From assembly GCF_963082655.1 (NCBI RefSeq), contig NC_081554.1:126145453-126209452 (forward strand): 64,000 nucleotides of DNA, in the 5' to 3' direction. The DNA is from Stomoxys calcitrans. Taxonomy: Eukaryota; Arthropoda; Insecta; Diptera; Muscidae. The notes below the pieces were generated by a model, which was not told where the DNA came from, did no database searches, and worked only from the letters and a program-made list of their open reading frames with translations. The position numbers and the translations under genes are program-made. Each line of letters begins with the position of its first letter. The stretch's first letter is position 1. Shown piece after piece: positions 46,801-50,269 of the stretch.

Positions 46801-49800
46801 TTCCCGAATATTGACAAATTCGTGCTTTATTCCCAAAGACCTTTCATTTGAGCCCCATATTGCTATGGTCGTAAATTTGACTCCTGTTTGGGGGGTGTTT
46901 TGGGAAAGGGGTGGACCCCCAGAAACGTGGTCCCACATTTGGATATCAGATTCGTATTCTGCTCGAAAATACCTTTCATTTGAGTCCCATATTGCCATTG
47001 TCAGTAAATATGTCCGATTTCGCGGTGTTTTGGGGCTTAGGGTGGTCCCCCTAGCACTTCGTCCGACAATTGGATATCAGATACATTTTCTTATCCTAAA
47101 TACCTTTCAATTGAGTCCCATATTGTCGTGATTGGTTTAAATTTGTGTTTAGTAGGTTTTAGGGTGGGGCAGCCCCCCTAGGTACCCCACCCGAAATTTG
47201 GATACCAAATTTTTATTTTTAGGTTACTATATGAGAGCACACAAAATTTCGCTTAAATCGCACCATCCATCTCCTAGATCCGGCGTTTCTGAAAATTAGG
47301 TTAGGGGGAGGGTCCGCCCCCTCTTCAGATATCAAAAAATTTAGTACCCTATTTTCACCACGTGGTTATTATGCACCATCTGTGAAAATTTCAAGAAAAT
47401 CGGTTCAGCCGTTTCTGAGTCTATAAGGAACACACAAACATACAAACACAAATTGATTTTTATATATAAGATATATTTATACTAGCAAAGCTATTGAATA
47501 AGATACAGAGTGCCACGAAATGTAAAAATTGACTACGACTGCTATCAATTATCTCCTGAAATTTCGTAATATTTTGACTGACATCGATCCCAGTTATGTT
47601 CCGAGTCGGTCCCCAGCCTTTTATAGTTGGAATAATATACAAATCTTATAAGAAGCTTTGCAAAATGACCTTTTTATCACTTTTCATCCGCGTAAAGTAT
47701 GTTCCGAATCGTTTATATCCTGACAAAACTCCCAGGCCAACAAATATTAATTCTTGAAAAGGTGGAAGGGGAAATTTATCCAATATGGATAAGATTAGAT
47801 ATCGGCTAAAGAATTTCTCAAATACGATTTACGATTTTATATATTTTTTAAACACTCTACCATAGATAATAATCCGCCCCATATGGACATAGAAATTTCG
47901 TACTACTTACAAAATCCTTAATTGTTTTCCATACCACTCCACTAAGTTAGTTCATGTCACCTAAGTACCGGTGTCTGTTAGCCACGAAAGCCGGGCAATG
48001 CCGCACCGATTTTGCAAATGTGTGTCCCGTTATGACACCAAAAGCTATACTGCCCTTCATACTTCCTTTCAGTAAAAGCCTCTTCCTTTCACGATCCGGA
48101 ACACCCCATAGGTTTTTCGCCGTCCTACCGACTGTTTCGCTGTTCCACAGTATACATGCGCCCTTAAATCAGACTGCGTCGACCCAAAAGGCTATCGAAA
48201 CGTCTGCCCTTTCACTCTCCCTTACTCCGTTATGGACCGGCACCCAAACGATGCGGATTGTGCCATCTCAGAGAGAGAGCGTTAATCTCCTTCTTACACT
48301 GCAAGGCTGTTCGTAAACTTACGCTCAACGTCCTCGCATTAGTACCACACCACCTCACGCATTCCGTCATCGCCCGCATCTCCGCCTACAGGACCGTATT
48401 ATGGCCAGGCAGTCTAAAACATATCTCAGTCCCTGGGTTCTCAATGCAGACCCCTAGGTCCACTCTGTCCCCTAGCTTTGATCCATCCGCGTAACATGAT
48501 CTTCCAGACGGCAATCGGAAACCTCTTTCCTATCGTCGCCTCTATTATACCGCAATGGTATGAGCTGCTTCCATCTTCAAACCATTCTCTCATCGCCTTA
48601 AGTCTCATAGCCGCAGTGGGTGGTAGTGGGCGTGGTCCTCATCGCTCCGCCTATGCCAAGACAACATGTTCTCTGAACTTGTTGTATGGTCCTAACATTG
48701 CACTTTTTCTCCATAACAGCCCACCAAACAACTGAGGCGTAAGTAAGTATTGGTCTAATCACGCTTCTGTAGAGCCAGTGGACTATCCTCGGATTCAGGT
48801 CCCATTTCGGGCCTATGGCCCGTCCACATAATGCCCAATATCTATGAGTCTTCTCTGTGCGCTCCCGAATGTGACACTTCCAATTAACTTTGCTATCCAA
48901 GATCGCCGCTAAGTATTTGACCTTGTCAGATATCGAAATCGTTTTATTGAGGAAACGTGGTGCGTCAAATTGGCCAACCTTCGTCTTCCTCGTGAACTGG
49001 CATATTTCTGTCTTCTCTGAGTTAATGTGATGTCCTTACGTCTGTCGAAAGCACGCTAACTTTAGAACACGTGAAGCTAGTCGGGCCAAATCGGTACATG
49101 TTTACATCAAGCTCCTATAAAAACCCCCTATATGGCGCAATTCTTATCCGATTAGGTAAAGATTTTGTACAATTACTAATGTTACGACTACCAATATCCA
49201 AGACAAGTAAAGTCCAGATCAGTCCAAACTGCCCATATTCTGGTATACATAAATCCTATGCAACCCGATATTCCGATACGATTGATAGTTGATTGATGTA
49301 ATGTAGTTACTAGTCTTCAAAATAGTCTGCTCTACAATTTCTTGAGATATCACTACGGTCCACCATCTAGAATTGGTTATACTTCTTCCAGAGAAAAGCT
49401 TCTCCAACTGAATGGCTGCTAGCCTGTCTCAGATTAGATATTTATACTAGCACTCGTTAAGACTTTATTGGGTGTGTTTTAAGGGTTACTTTCCCTTTCA
49501 CCTATTCAATCAATTTATTAATTTCTCTCCATGACAAGAGATCTTAAACAGTAGCAAATAATTTTTTCCATTACAAGAAATTAGTTCTATGCTACTATTA
49601 TTGCGAGGATCTCCGCATGATACATGTACTACATGCGGTACCATATGCAATCAATTAACCTTCTCGATATATCCTGCCCTAGTTCTTTATAGTATACTTC
49701 AAAGTTCACATGGTCACTAGTCTAGAACCATCCGTATATAAGCCTACGTTCCTTCTCTGTCGCTGCTTGACTTAAGAGAAAGCCTCCTTTCCATACACAC

Positions 49801-50061
49801 CACTGTTAGAACAATCAATAACGTTATTTAATTTTATTTATTTTCTTTCGCAGAGTTGCAATTTTGTTACTCAAACTCGATTCGTTTTGTGCAAATGACT
49901 TGAATGCGCTGCGGGGACCGGACACATTAAAAATAAAACACTTGGAAATGATGGGCTATAGGGTGCTACATATAAACGAACATGATTGGAATACAAAATA
50001 TATGAATGCGCCTGGCGCCAAAAAGAAATACCTGAAATGTCTACTGCAAATTTCAAATTGA
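8714..50061 (+). CDS. FAST kinase domain-containing protein (RAP domain), 5' end missing
   Basis: FASTKD proteins are mitochondrial RNA-binding proteins that act in mitochondrial mRNA processing and stability. Seven coding exons join in frame (2466 nt, 821 codons plus stop): 8714-10014, 10080-10568, 10731-10881, 18920-19043, 19106-19215, 45073-45155, 49854-50061. All have GT donors and AG acceptors with matching phases. The long alpha-helical N-terminal region is followed by a FAST_2-like part (FPEANVPWFQQNF, exon 4) and a C-terminal RAP domain from visible residue 753 (LRGPDTLKIKHLEMMGYRVL). No ATG start can be placed: the first visible exon opens at an AG (8712-8713), so the start and probably the mitochondrial targeting peptide lie upstream. 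Length and domain order suggest a FASTKD1-like protein; the exact paralogue is not certain. The gene converges on Pfas. Confidence 0.93.
11081..14224 (+). mobile_element. LOA/I-type LINE with RNase H, endonuclease region deleted
   Basis: Decayed plus-strand element in the 8-kb FASTKD intron. ORF1 (gag-like) covers 11191-12060 in several frames. The frame then passes straight into the RT (about 12180-13210): 'FKSPGPDGIFPALLQ'-like, VRMVFIPKPGKTSYATPKA, 'HRGTPQGGILSSLL'-like, 'YADDVIILLRG'-like, 'LGVILDRKLNWK'-like. A connection domain and an RNase H domain (13507-13932) follow. The AP endonuclease expected between ORF1 and RT is absent. The 3' terminus (14095-14224) is shared with 6890-6985 and ends CACCCTCTTTTCAACCTAACC. 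RT plus RNase H places it in the I/LOA group. Stops and frameshifts throughout. Confidence 0.78.
13507..13932 (+). pseudogene. RNase H domain of LOA-type LINE
   Basis: 141 codons open. RNase H signatures: FYTDGSKLEDRVGLGVYI (first Asp), SVNIFTDSKRAIRA (TDS, second active-site Asp) and IVWLSCHNGVSGNEDCHQ (the usual W-V-x-G-H-x-G-x-x-GNExAD box, decayed). A segment between the first two motifs (residues about 40-60 of a normal domain) is shortened. Part of the remnant at 11081-14224, not a host gene. Confidence 0.75.
14225..15040. other. Intronic stretch without recognisable feature
   Basis: AT-rich sequence between the LOA element and SINE-X, inside the FASTKD intron. Short open frames on both strands have no recognisable domain. 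I see no gene or terminal repeats. Confidence 0.5.
15049..15424 (-). mobile_element. SINE-X copy, near full length
   Basis: On the minus strand it starts near CAATCCCGGCACGAGAAGAC. It continues GGGTTGGAACTATGAGCTCC, GGGCGCGTCCACAGGTTGCG, GTGGAGAGTCTTAGTGGGAG, ACTGAGTGCC, and ends AAATATGGCTACAACAGAG. It matches the copy at 23210-23562 along its length. It sits at the 3' side of a minus-strand LINE, and the breakpoint of the 1026-bp duplication falls inside its 5' part. Confidence 0.7.
15352..17398. repeat. Exact tandem duplication, two units of 1026 bp
   Basis: Unit 1 is about 15352-16377 and unit 2 about 16378-17398. Wherever I compared them the two copies are identical. Both begin TCTCGTGATGATGTGATAAAC (less the last base in writing) and end CTAAGCTCAGTATC. 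The unit holds the 5' part of a SINE-X and the 3' third of a minus-strand LINE. It is either a very recent duplication or an assembly artefact. Confidence 0.88.
15425..18450 (-). mobile_element. LINE-D: Jockey-like non-LTR remnant
   Basis: Read on the minus strand from 18450 downward: an endonuclease piece (VIYLPTGNLDQFKNYHRD, then YVIVLGDFNCNL, about 18440-18310); then, after a poorly readable stretch, RT palm/thumb pieces ('INACFGPIMTWARQN', 'NSTKTKTLIFNPSS', 'RCLGVIIDTELRYHIDAP', about 17580-17360) and the C-terminal domain (LRRIHSSNICLPLRVRKQLA). Stops and shifts interrupt it. The C-terminal part and 3' UTR are present twice because of the tandem duplication. Clade is inferred from motif style only. 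Confidence 0.6.
18500..18620. repeat. ATCGAT-rich segment, possible hAT-type MITE end
   Basis: Starts TAGAGCTGGCAAAATATCG and contains five ATCGAT cores within about 90 bp, two as TATCGATA. The opening resembles hobo/hAT-family MITE termini, but no matching second terminus was found nearby. Confidence 0.35.
18920..19215 (+). CDS. FASTKD exons 4 and 5 of the visible set
   Basis: Exon 18920-19043 (acceptor TTTGTAG, donor GTAAGT) encodes ATYPERVLNIVMQLNRSVCL, then DFPEANVPWFQQNFIEAQMSK plus one base. Exon 19106-19215 encodes KPFAETPFNSDVKSLLTSVL, then KDKSYLRCNHTTPYGYQ and ends in phase 0 at GTAAGT. They are separated by 62 bp. The PWF motif and surrounding residues are typical of the FAST_2 region. 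A 25.9-kb intron follows. Confidence 0.92.
19357..20100 (-). pseudogene. LINE-A ORF2 C-terminal domain
   Basis: 247 codons open: TTYKAIGRSVVSYAAPVWS (after the RT thumb), a basic linker, then the Cys/His segment VCPDCNQGPHDTRHLFNCPA. The stop is only 35 bp before the tail. The same domain occurs at 1-640 and, on the plus strand, at 58462-58600. It is a retroelement part, not a host gene. Confidence 0.85.
20213..21721 (-). pseudogene. LINE-A fused endonuclease-RT reading frame with internal deletion
   Basis: 502 codons open. Endonuclease motifs SRLVLGDFNAHHTSW and GSDHLPIIL (residues about 75-170) are followed by the linker. RT motifs KALGPDGIS, HQHGFRRLHSTT and LVALDLSKAFDTVSHGKL (residues about 370-470) come next. 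The RT segment holding VIPLQKPGKDP and SYRPISLLSP in copy 1 is deleted in frame. It ends before the PQG and YxDD boxes. Confidence 0.85.
22085..22170 (-). other. PHD-like zinc finger coding segment of LINE-A
   Basis: The minus-strand frame reads CSVCQNRLHHRSVSVRC, then NRCLEWVHFRSC: spacing C-x2-C-x9-C-x2-C-x4-H-x3-C, continuing to a CC pair. This matches the PHD/zinc-finger pattern known from ORF1 of some CR1-group LINEs. Copy 1 has the equivalent at about 3110-3200. Function in the element (RNA or chromatin binding) is inference. Confidence 0.55.
22332..22765. other. Intronic stretch without recognisable feature
   Basis: AT-rich DNA between LINE-A copy 2 and the inverted LINE-A 5' fragment. 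No domain, terminal repeat or tandem array seen. Confidence 0.5.
22766..23075 (+). mobile_element. LINE-A 5'-end fragment, opposite orientation to copy 2
   Basis: Starts CAATCCCATGGCAGCCGG and follows the LINE-A 5' region through the PHD-like segment (GTGCATGGAGTGGGTGCATT) to TGTGCGAACATAGAC. It differs from copy 2 by many substitutions and a deletion near 22810, so it is an older insertion. Confidence 0.75.
23083..23680 (+). mobile_element. LINE-A-related fragment split by a SINE-X insertion
   Basis: Begins CAATCCCATGGTAGCCAG. After about 75 bp of LINE-A 5' sequence comes CACTGCTACAACAACAACAA, then LINE-A sequence again (CGTCGCCTTCTGCGTCCTCG), which resumes after the SINE at 23563 (TGCGTCCTCGTCGTCGG) to about 23650. 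The CAA stretch inside suggests either a different 5' leader in this LINE-A subfamily or a short element joined to another fragment. Confidence 0.65.
23210..23562 (-). mobile_element. SINE-X copy with 11-bp target-site duplication
   Basis: 353-bp insert, flanked by TGCGTCCTCGT at 23199-23209 and 23563-23573. On the minus strand the 5' end is CCCCGGGATAGCTGTGGGC and the 3' end AAATGTGGCTACAACAAAAA. No protein motif. Duplication length and the simple 3' tail indicate target-primed retroposition. No clear tRNA, 5S or 7SL head recognised. Confidence 0.78.
23681..23900 (+). repeat. Dispersed repeat family H, fragment
   Basis: Decayed units: CCAATATGCGACTCAAATGA, AGAGTAGATTACGAATATGG, CATGACAATGTGGGAATCAA. 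They follow the family-H unit (CCCATATTG..., ...CTCAAATGAAAGG...). Confidence 0.5.
24290..24397 (+). mobile_element. Short retroposon made of LINE-A ends (about 105 bp)
   Basis: Starts CATCCCATGGCAGCCG, follows LINE-A 5' sequence for about 75 bp (CGGATTGACCCGATGGAGTC, GGCAAGGGCAGCCGCCTCAG), then passes into CACACTGCTACAACAACAATC, which resembles the LINE-A 3' terminus (ACTGCTACAACAACAACAAC). The copy at 23083-23180 has the same junction. No room for coding capacity. Confidence 0.6.
24755..25200 (+). repeat. Dispersed repeat family H, 3' part
   Basis: Contains the family-H 3' signature twice in related form: AGGGTCCGCCCACTTTCCGA and AATTTCAAGAAAGTCGGTTC, then CCGTTTTTGAGTCTATAGGC. Compare 47300-47440. 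A unit-like piece follows (CCCCAGACACTTGGGTCC). Confidence 0.6.
25386..25530. repeat. 57-bp tandem repeat, about 2.5 units
   Basis: TCTGCACGAC or TCTGCACGAT starts at 25386, 25443 and 25500, exactly 57 bp apart. The units share GCGATCGC-type and GTGCGACGA(A/G)TATCCAC blocks. The period is a multiple of three and the stretch is open in two plus-strand frames, but no domain is recognised. Confidence 0.7.
25860..26825 (+). repeat. 153-bp-unit repeat element, copy C
   Basis: The terminus with the GC-rich block TTCGGCCCGGCCGACCCACC is near 25920. Units AGATCGGTTTGTATGGGAGC / ATATCAGGTTATAGACCGAA follow, and the other terminus is near 26800 (CCCCCATCCTATTGTGG, GTGGGTATAATG). A piece resembling the SINE-X head (GGGATAACTATTAGCATCAC, 26667-26686) lies inside it. 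The following stretch, 26826-27959, has poly-T and AT-rich DNA with nothing recognised. Confidence 0.65.
27960..28930 (+). pseudogene. LINE-E ORF1 remnant (zinc-knuckle region)
   Basis: Plus-strand frames give VRLSGDDLPNYTRTRKYGK, then GHLE(A)... CGVEAHQCNGNCEF, CVLC-type Cys/His spacing as in the CCHC knuckles of LINE ORF1 proteins, broken by frameshifts. Repeat A (28940-30435) separates it from endonuclease/RT pieces at 30830-31760, which may belong to the same element. Confidence 0.45.
28940..30435 (-). repeat. 153-bp-unit repeat element, copy A
   Basis: One end is TTTTTATACCCTCCACCATA (28944 on); the other ends GGTATATAAGATTCGGCCC, then GGCCGAACTTAGCACGCTTT. The core is a tandem array in which GATATAGCTG(C/T)CATATAAAC recurs at 29226, 29379, 29532, 29685, 29839 and 29992, a 153-bp period with one 154. 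A GTCCGTCCGTCTGTCC stretch lies near 29080. No conserved protein recognised. Strand is defined by analogy with copy B, read in the opposite direction. Confidence 0.85.
30830..31760 (+). pseudogene. LINE-E endonuclease and RT remnant
   Basis: Endonuclease piece CYIFVGDFNVRCSVWDD (about 30875-30925: GDFN motif), then DENGTVLDLNFANGTSE (31024 on), HHFPIEI (in place of SDHxPI), and an RT-start region WRRIQIFPLPKPDKDLQDYL ... RPTSFL (31660-31740). The frame breaks several times and the RT ends there. It resembles R1/LOA-type ORF2. Confidence 0.55.
32018..33318 (+). repeat. 153-bp-unit repeat element, copy B
   Basis: Starts CAAGTAAGAGCGTGCTAAGT, followed by TCGGCCGGGCCGAATCTTAT and ATACCCTCCACCATTG. 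The array of units (AAGATCGGTTTATATGGCAG / CTATATCAGGTTATGGACCG) runs to about 33060. The other end has GACGGACGGACGGA and CCCCCCATCCTATGG, then GGTATAAAAAT. It is copy A in the opposite orientation, with the same termini. Confidence 0.85.
33485..34490 (+). pseudogene. LOA/I-type LINE fragment: RT thumb to RNase H
   Basis: Starts near the YADD region ('DVFILLRGKDLNQLYRRAE', 33553-33610), continues CARPSGLNVNPKKTEMRLFT and FDAPRFLKTISISDKVKYLG (33635-33775), then the connection domain, and an RNase H piece (YTDGSKLRDRVDLGVYIENP, 34271-34330; VNIFTDSKMAIH, 34443-34480). Plus strand, several frameshifts. Same family as 11081-14224. Confidence 0.75.
34491..35089. other. Intronic stretch without recognisable feature
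   Basis: AT-rich DNA between the LOA fragment and the gypsy remnant. No domain or terminal repeat recognised; no LTR could be identified. Confidence 0.5.
35090..36960 (-). pseudogene. Ty3/gypsy-type LTR retrotransposon pol remnant
   Basis: Minus strand, in the gypsy domain order: a zinc-knuckle-like piece of gag (HCAKPGYFARECRIEK, about 36725-36775), RT (36148-36618: VENELDSLEKAGIITNI ... THRGTYRTQRLSFGIKTTPE, then FDDIIVHC with the YxDD box), an RNase H tail (FKMCFEYVNADCLSRSPLPV, about 35640-35700), an integrase zinc-binding region (LSKLHLTHVGVTKI, about 35360) and the integrase core start (KIHIDYAGPI, about 35200). The middle of the RT is deleted, and protease and LTRs were not found. No envelope frame. 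Broken and old. Confidence 0.75.
37345..38988. mobile_element. hAT-like non-autonomous DNA transposon (1644 bp)
   Basis: 12-bp perfect terminal inverted repeats TAGGCTTGCCAG / CTGGCAAGCCTA, flanked by an exact 8-bp target duplication TTCGTAAC (37337-37344 and 38989-38996). Subterminal motifs recur: GGTCGGGATTNTCT at 37590 and inverted near 38970; a second TAGGCTGGCCAGGTCC at 37538. No transposase frame inside. An 8-bp duplication fits hAT (also P); superfamily is inferred. Confidence 0.8.
39245..40885 (-). mobile_element. Tc1-like transposon, full length (1641 bp) with intact transposase
   Basis: Termini CAGCGGTCAAAAAAAGTATT... are perfect inverted repeats over at least 27 bp, with TA at both sides (39243-39244, 40886-40887). 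A second copy of the motif AAAAAGTATTCATCATT lies inside each end (about 39450-39466; complement about 40662-40682), the inverted-repeat/direct-repeat layout of some Tc1 elements. The transposase frame is complete. Confidence 0.92.
39507..40535 (-). CDS. Tc1-family transposase, intact DD34E frame
   Basis: 342 codons from ATG to stop. The N-terminal paired-type helix-turn-helix DNA-binding region (residues about 5-110: LIIKHHRNGLTQKTISEILN; GRPKALS linker) includes a GRPK-type AT-hook-like motif. The catalytic domain has the three acidic residues in context: FADESKFNLF (Asp about 151), YQDNDPKHSA (Asp about 243) and SPDLNPIEHLWEHLE (Glu about 278), so the second and third are 34 residues apart by my count. 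GGGGLMVWGCM is the glycine-rich box. Length matches the family (about 340). It catalyses cut-and-paste at TA sites. No disruption seen, so activity is possible but untested. Confidence 0.93.
   Translation of the reverse strand: MGRKQNEVSDEVKVLIIKHHRNGLTQKTISEILNRPRSTIQSIIRKWTETKTVDNKPRSGRPKALSVGDVRWLVRQVQKTPKTNATILRKNTMEYLGKEVTTQTIRNTLKRHSYRGRTARKKPFINKINRVKRLNFAKMYVKQPESFWKTVIFADESKFNLFGCDGKVIVYRKPNTELEERNTVATVKHGGGGLMVWGCMAASGAGNLEIINGVMDHKYYIDILKRNLKDSAVKLGLGNNFQYYQDNDPKHSALNTKMWMLYNCPKVIKTPPQSPDLNPIEHLWEHLERKLRTRNFSSKSQMQQVIMEEWTNIDQNITAKLVQSMSNRLKEVIRRGGRITKY
41347..41620. mobile_element. MITE (274 bp) with TAA target duplication
   Basis: Left end AGGTGCCATCAAACTAT, right end complementary (ATAGTCTGATGACATCT). 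Inverted homology extends to a second block, TTGTCTTATGACGTG / CATGTCATAAGACAGG, about 40 bp in all. TAA at 41344-41346 and 41621-41623. No coding capacity. A 3-bp TAA duplication suggests PIF/Harbinger, by inference. Confidence 0.65.
41705..42612 (+). repeat. 153-bp-unit repeat element, copy D
   Basis: Starts near AAAGCGTGTTTGGTTCGGCC; units GGGAGATCGGTTTATATGGG / AGCTATATCAGGTTATAGAC start at about 41901, 42032, 42182 and 42327 (about 130-150 bp apart, some shortened). It ends TACCCCCATCTCATGGTGG. Close to copy C, more distant from A and B. Confidence 0.7.
42932..44876 (-). repeat. 153-bp-unit repeat element, copy E (divergent subfamily)
   Basis: Termini as in copy A: TTTTTATACCCACCACCGAA at one side, TTCGGCCCGGCCGAACTTAA then GCCTTTTTACTTG at the other. 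The unit sequence between the conserved 'GATATAGCTGCCATATAGACC' blocks is quite different from A and B, yet the blocks start at 43961, 44114 and 44267, again exactly 153 bp apart. Interrupted by the mariner derivative at 43199-43805. Confidence 0.8.
43199..43805 (+). mobile_element. Palindromic mariner-family derivative 1 (607 bp)
   Basis: TA-flanked element (43197-43198, 43806-43807) whose two ends are inverted copies of nearly 200 bp: AAGGGTGATTTTTTTGAGG through AGACTTACTAACGAGCAACG to CGGTTCGAAATGTGTTCA. This arm includes the transposase start (MNRLTNEQRLQIIEFYYQNQ), so both arms encode the protein's N-terminus, pointing inward. The centre (43408-43612) is an internal transposase fragment (FSDEAHFWLNGYVNKQN, MHPEKCTVWCGLYAGGIIGP), with the first catalytic Asp in FSDEAHF. 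Non-autonomous. Confidence 0.85.
45073..45155 (+). CDS. FASTKD exon 6 of the visible set
   Basis: 83 nt between TTTTCAG and GTAAGT, encoding IDFVINFDKNHKPIQAPVET, then TMLDRITK split across the next junction (phase 2). It keeps the frame from exon 5 (phase 0) to the RAP exon. Confidence rests on splice sites, phase and the FASTKD-like 'FE..D....P' context before the RAP domain. Confidence 0.85.
45538..47470 (+). repeat. Dispersed repeat family H, near full-length copy
   Basis: Starts CTAGCTGACACGGGCCCGC and ends AAATCGGTTCAGCCGTTTCT, then ...AACACACAAACATACAAAC and TTTTTATATATAAGAT. The core is a degenerate tandem array with a unit of roughly 120-131 bp (ATACCTTTCATTTGAGCCCC recurs near 45984, 46105, 46228, 46838, 46970, 47100). 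Start and end patterns of this sort are widespread in insect genomes. No intact protein; class unknown to me. Confidence 0.7.
47930..49040 (-). pseudogene. LOA/I-type LINE fragment: RT thumb, connection, RNase H
   Basis: Minus strand from 49040: KKTEICQFTRKTKVGQFDAP-like, SKVNWKCHIRERTEKTHRYW, GPKWDLNPRIVHWLYRSVIR, ILTYASVVWWAVMEKK (48598-48900), then the connection domain and a decayed RNase H region to about 47950. Same family as 11081-14224 and 33485-34490, opposite orientation. Confidence 0.75.
49041..49275 (+). repeat. 153-bp-unit repeat, fragment
   Basis: ACGTCTGTCGAAAGCACGCT and TTCTTATCCGATTAGG correspond to the first part of the array in copy A (near 29100-29300). Decayed, no termini. 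The next stretch, 49276-49853, shows nothing recognisable apart from the splice acceptor. Confidence 0.55.
49854..50061 (+). CDS. FASTKD last exon, RAP domain
   Basis: Acceptor TTTCGCAG. Encodes (K)VAILLLKLDSFCANDLNA, LRGPDTLKIKHLEMMGYRVL, HINEHDWNTKYMNAPGAKKK, YLKCLLQISN and stop TGA (50059-50061). This is a complete RAP domain (about 60 residues), a putative RNA-binding module with a restriction-endonuclease-like fold in FASTKD proteins. It is the strongest domain evidence for the gene's identity. Confidence 0.93.
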
Positions 50062-50224
50062 TATCTATTTCCCAATGAGTTCCAAATGTCCATCTGCAGA
50101 TGTCCTCTACTTTATATGTATTATTGTTGTAAATCGAAAGATAATTGTATATATGTATGTTAGCTATTTATATATAATTTTTTTTTTAATGAATGTATTA
50201 GAACTGGTCTTTTTTATTGTTGCA

Positions 50225-50230
50225 AATAAA
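50225..50230 (+). terminator. Poly(A) signal of the FASTKD gene
   Basis: AATAAA 164 bp after the FASTKD stop codon. Confidence 0.65.
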
Positions 50231-50256
50231 GAATATAAATTTTGTATATATTACAT

Positions 50257-50262
50257 TTTATT
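50257..50262 (-). terminator. Poly(A) signal candidate of Pfas (proximal)
   Basis: AATAAA on the minus strand, 8 nt after the Pfas stop. A second one lies at 50213-50218. Use of either would bring the Pfas 3' end up to or across the FASTKD poly(A) site. Confidence 0.45.
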
Positions 50263-50269
50263 TGAGAAT

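Noticed and set aside
47954..48735. Three plus-strand frames of 78-120 codons
   Set aside because: Shadows of the minus-strand LOA RT/RNase H fragment.
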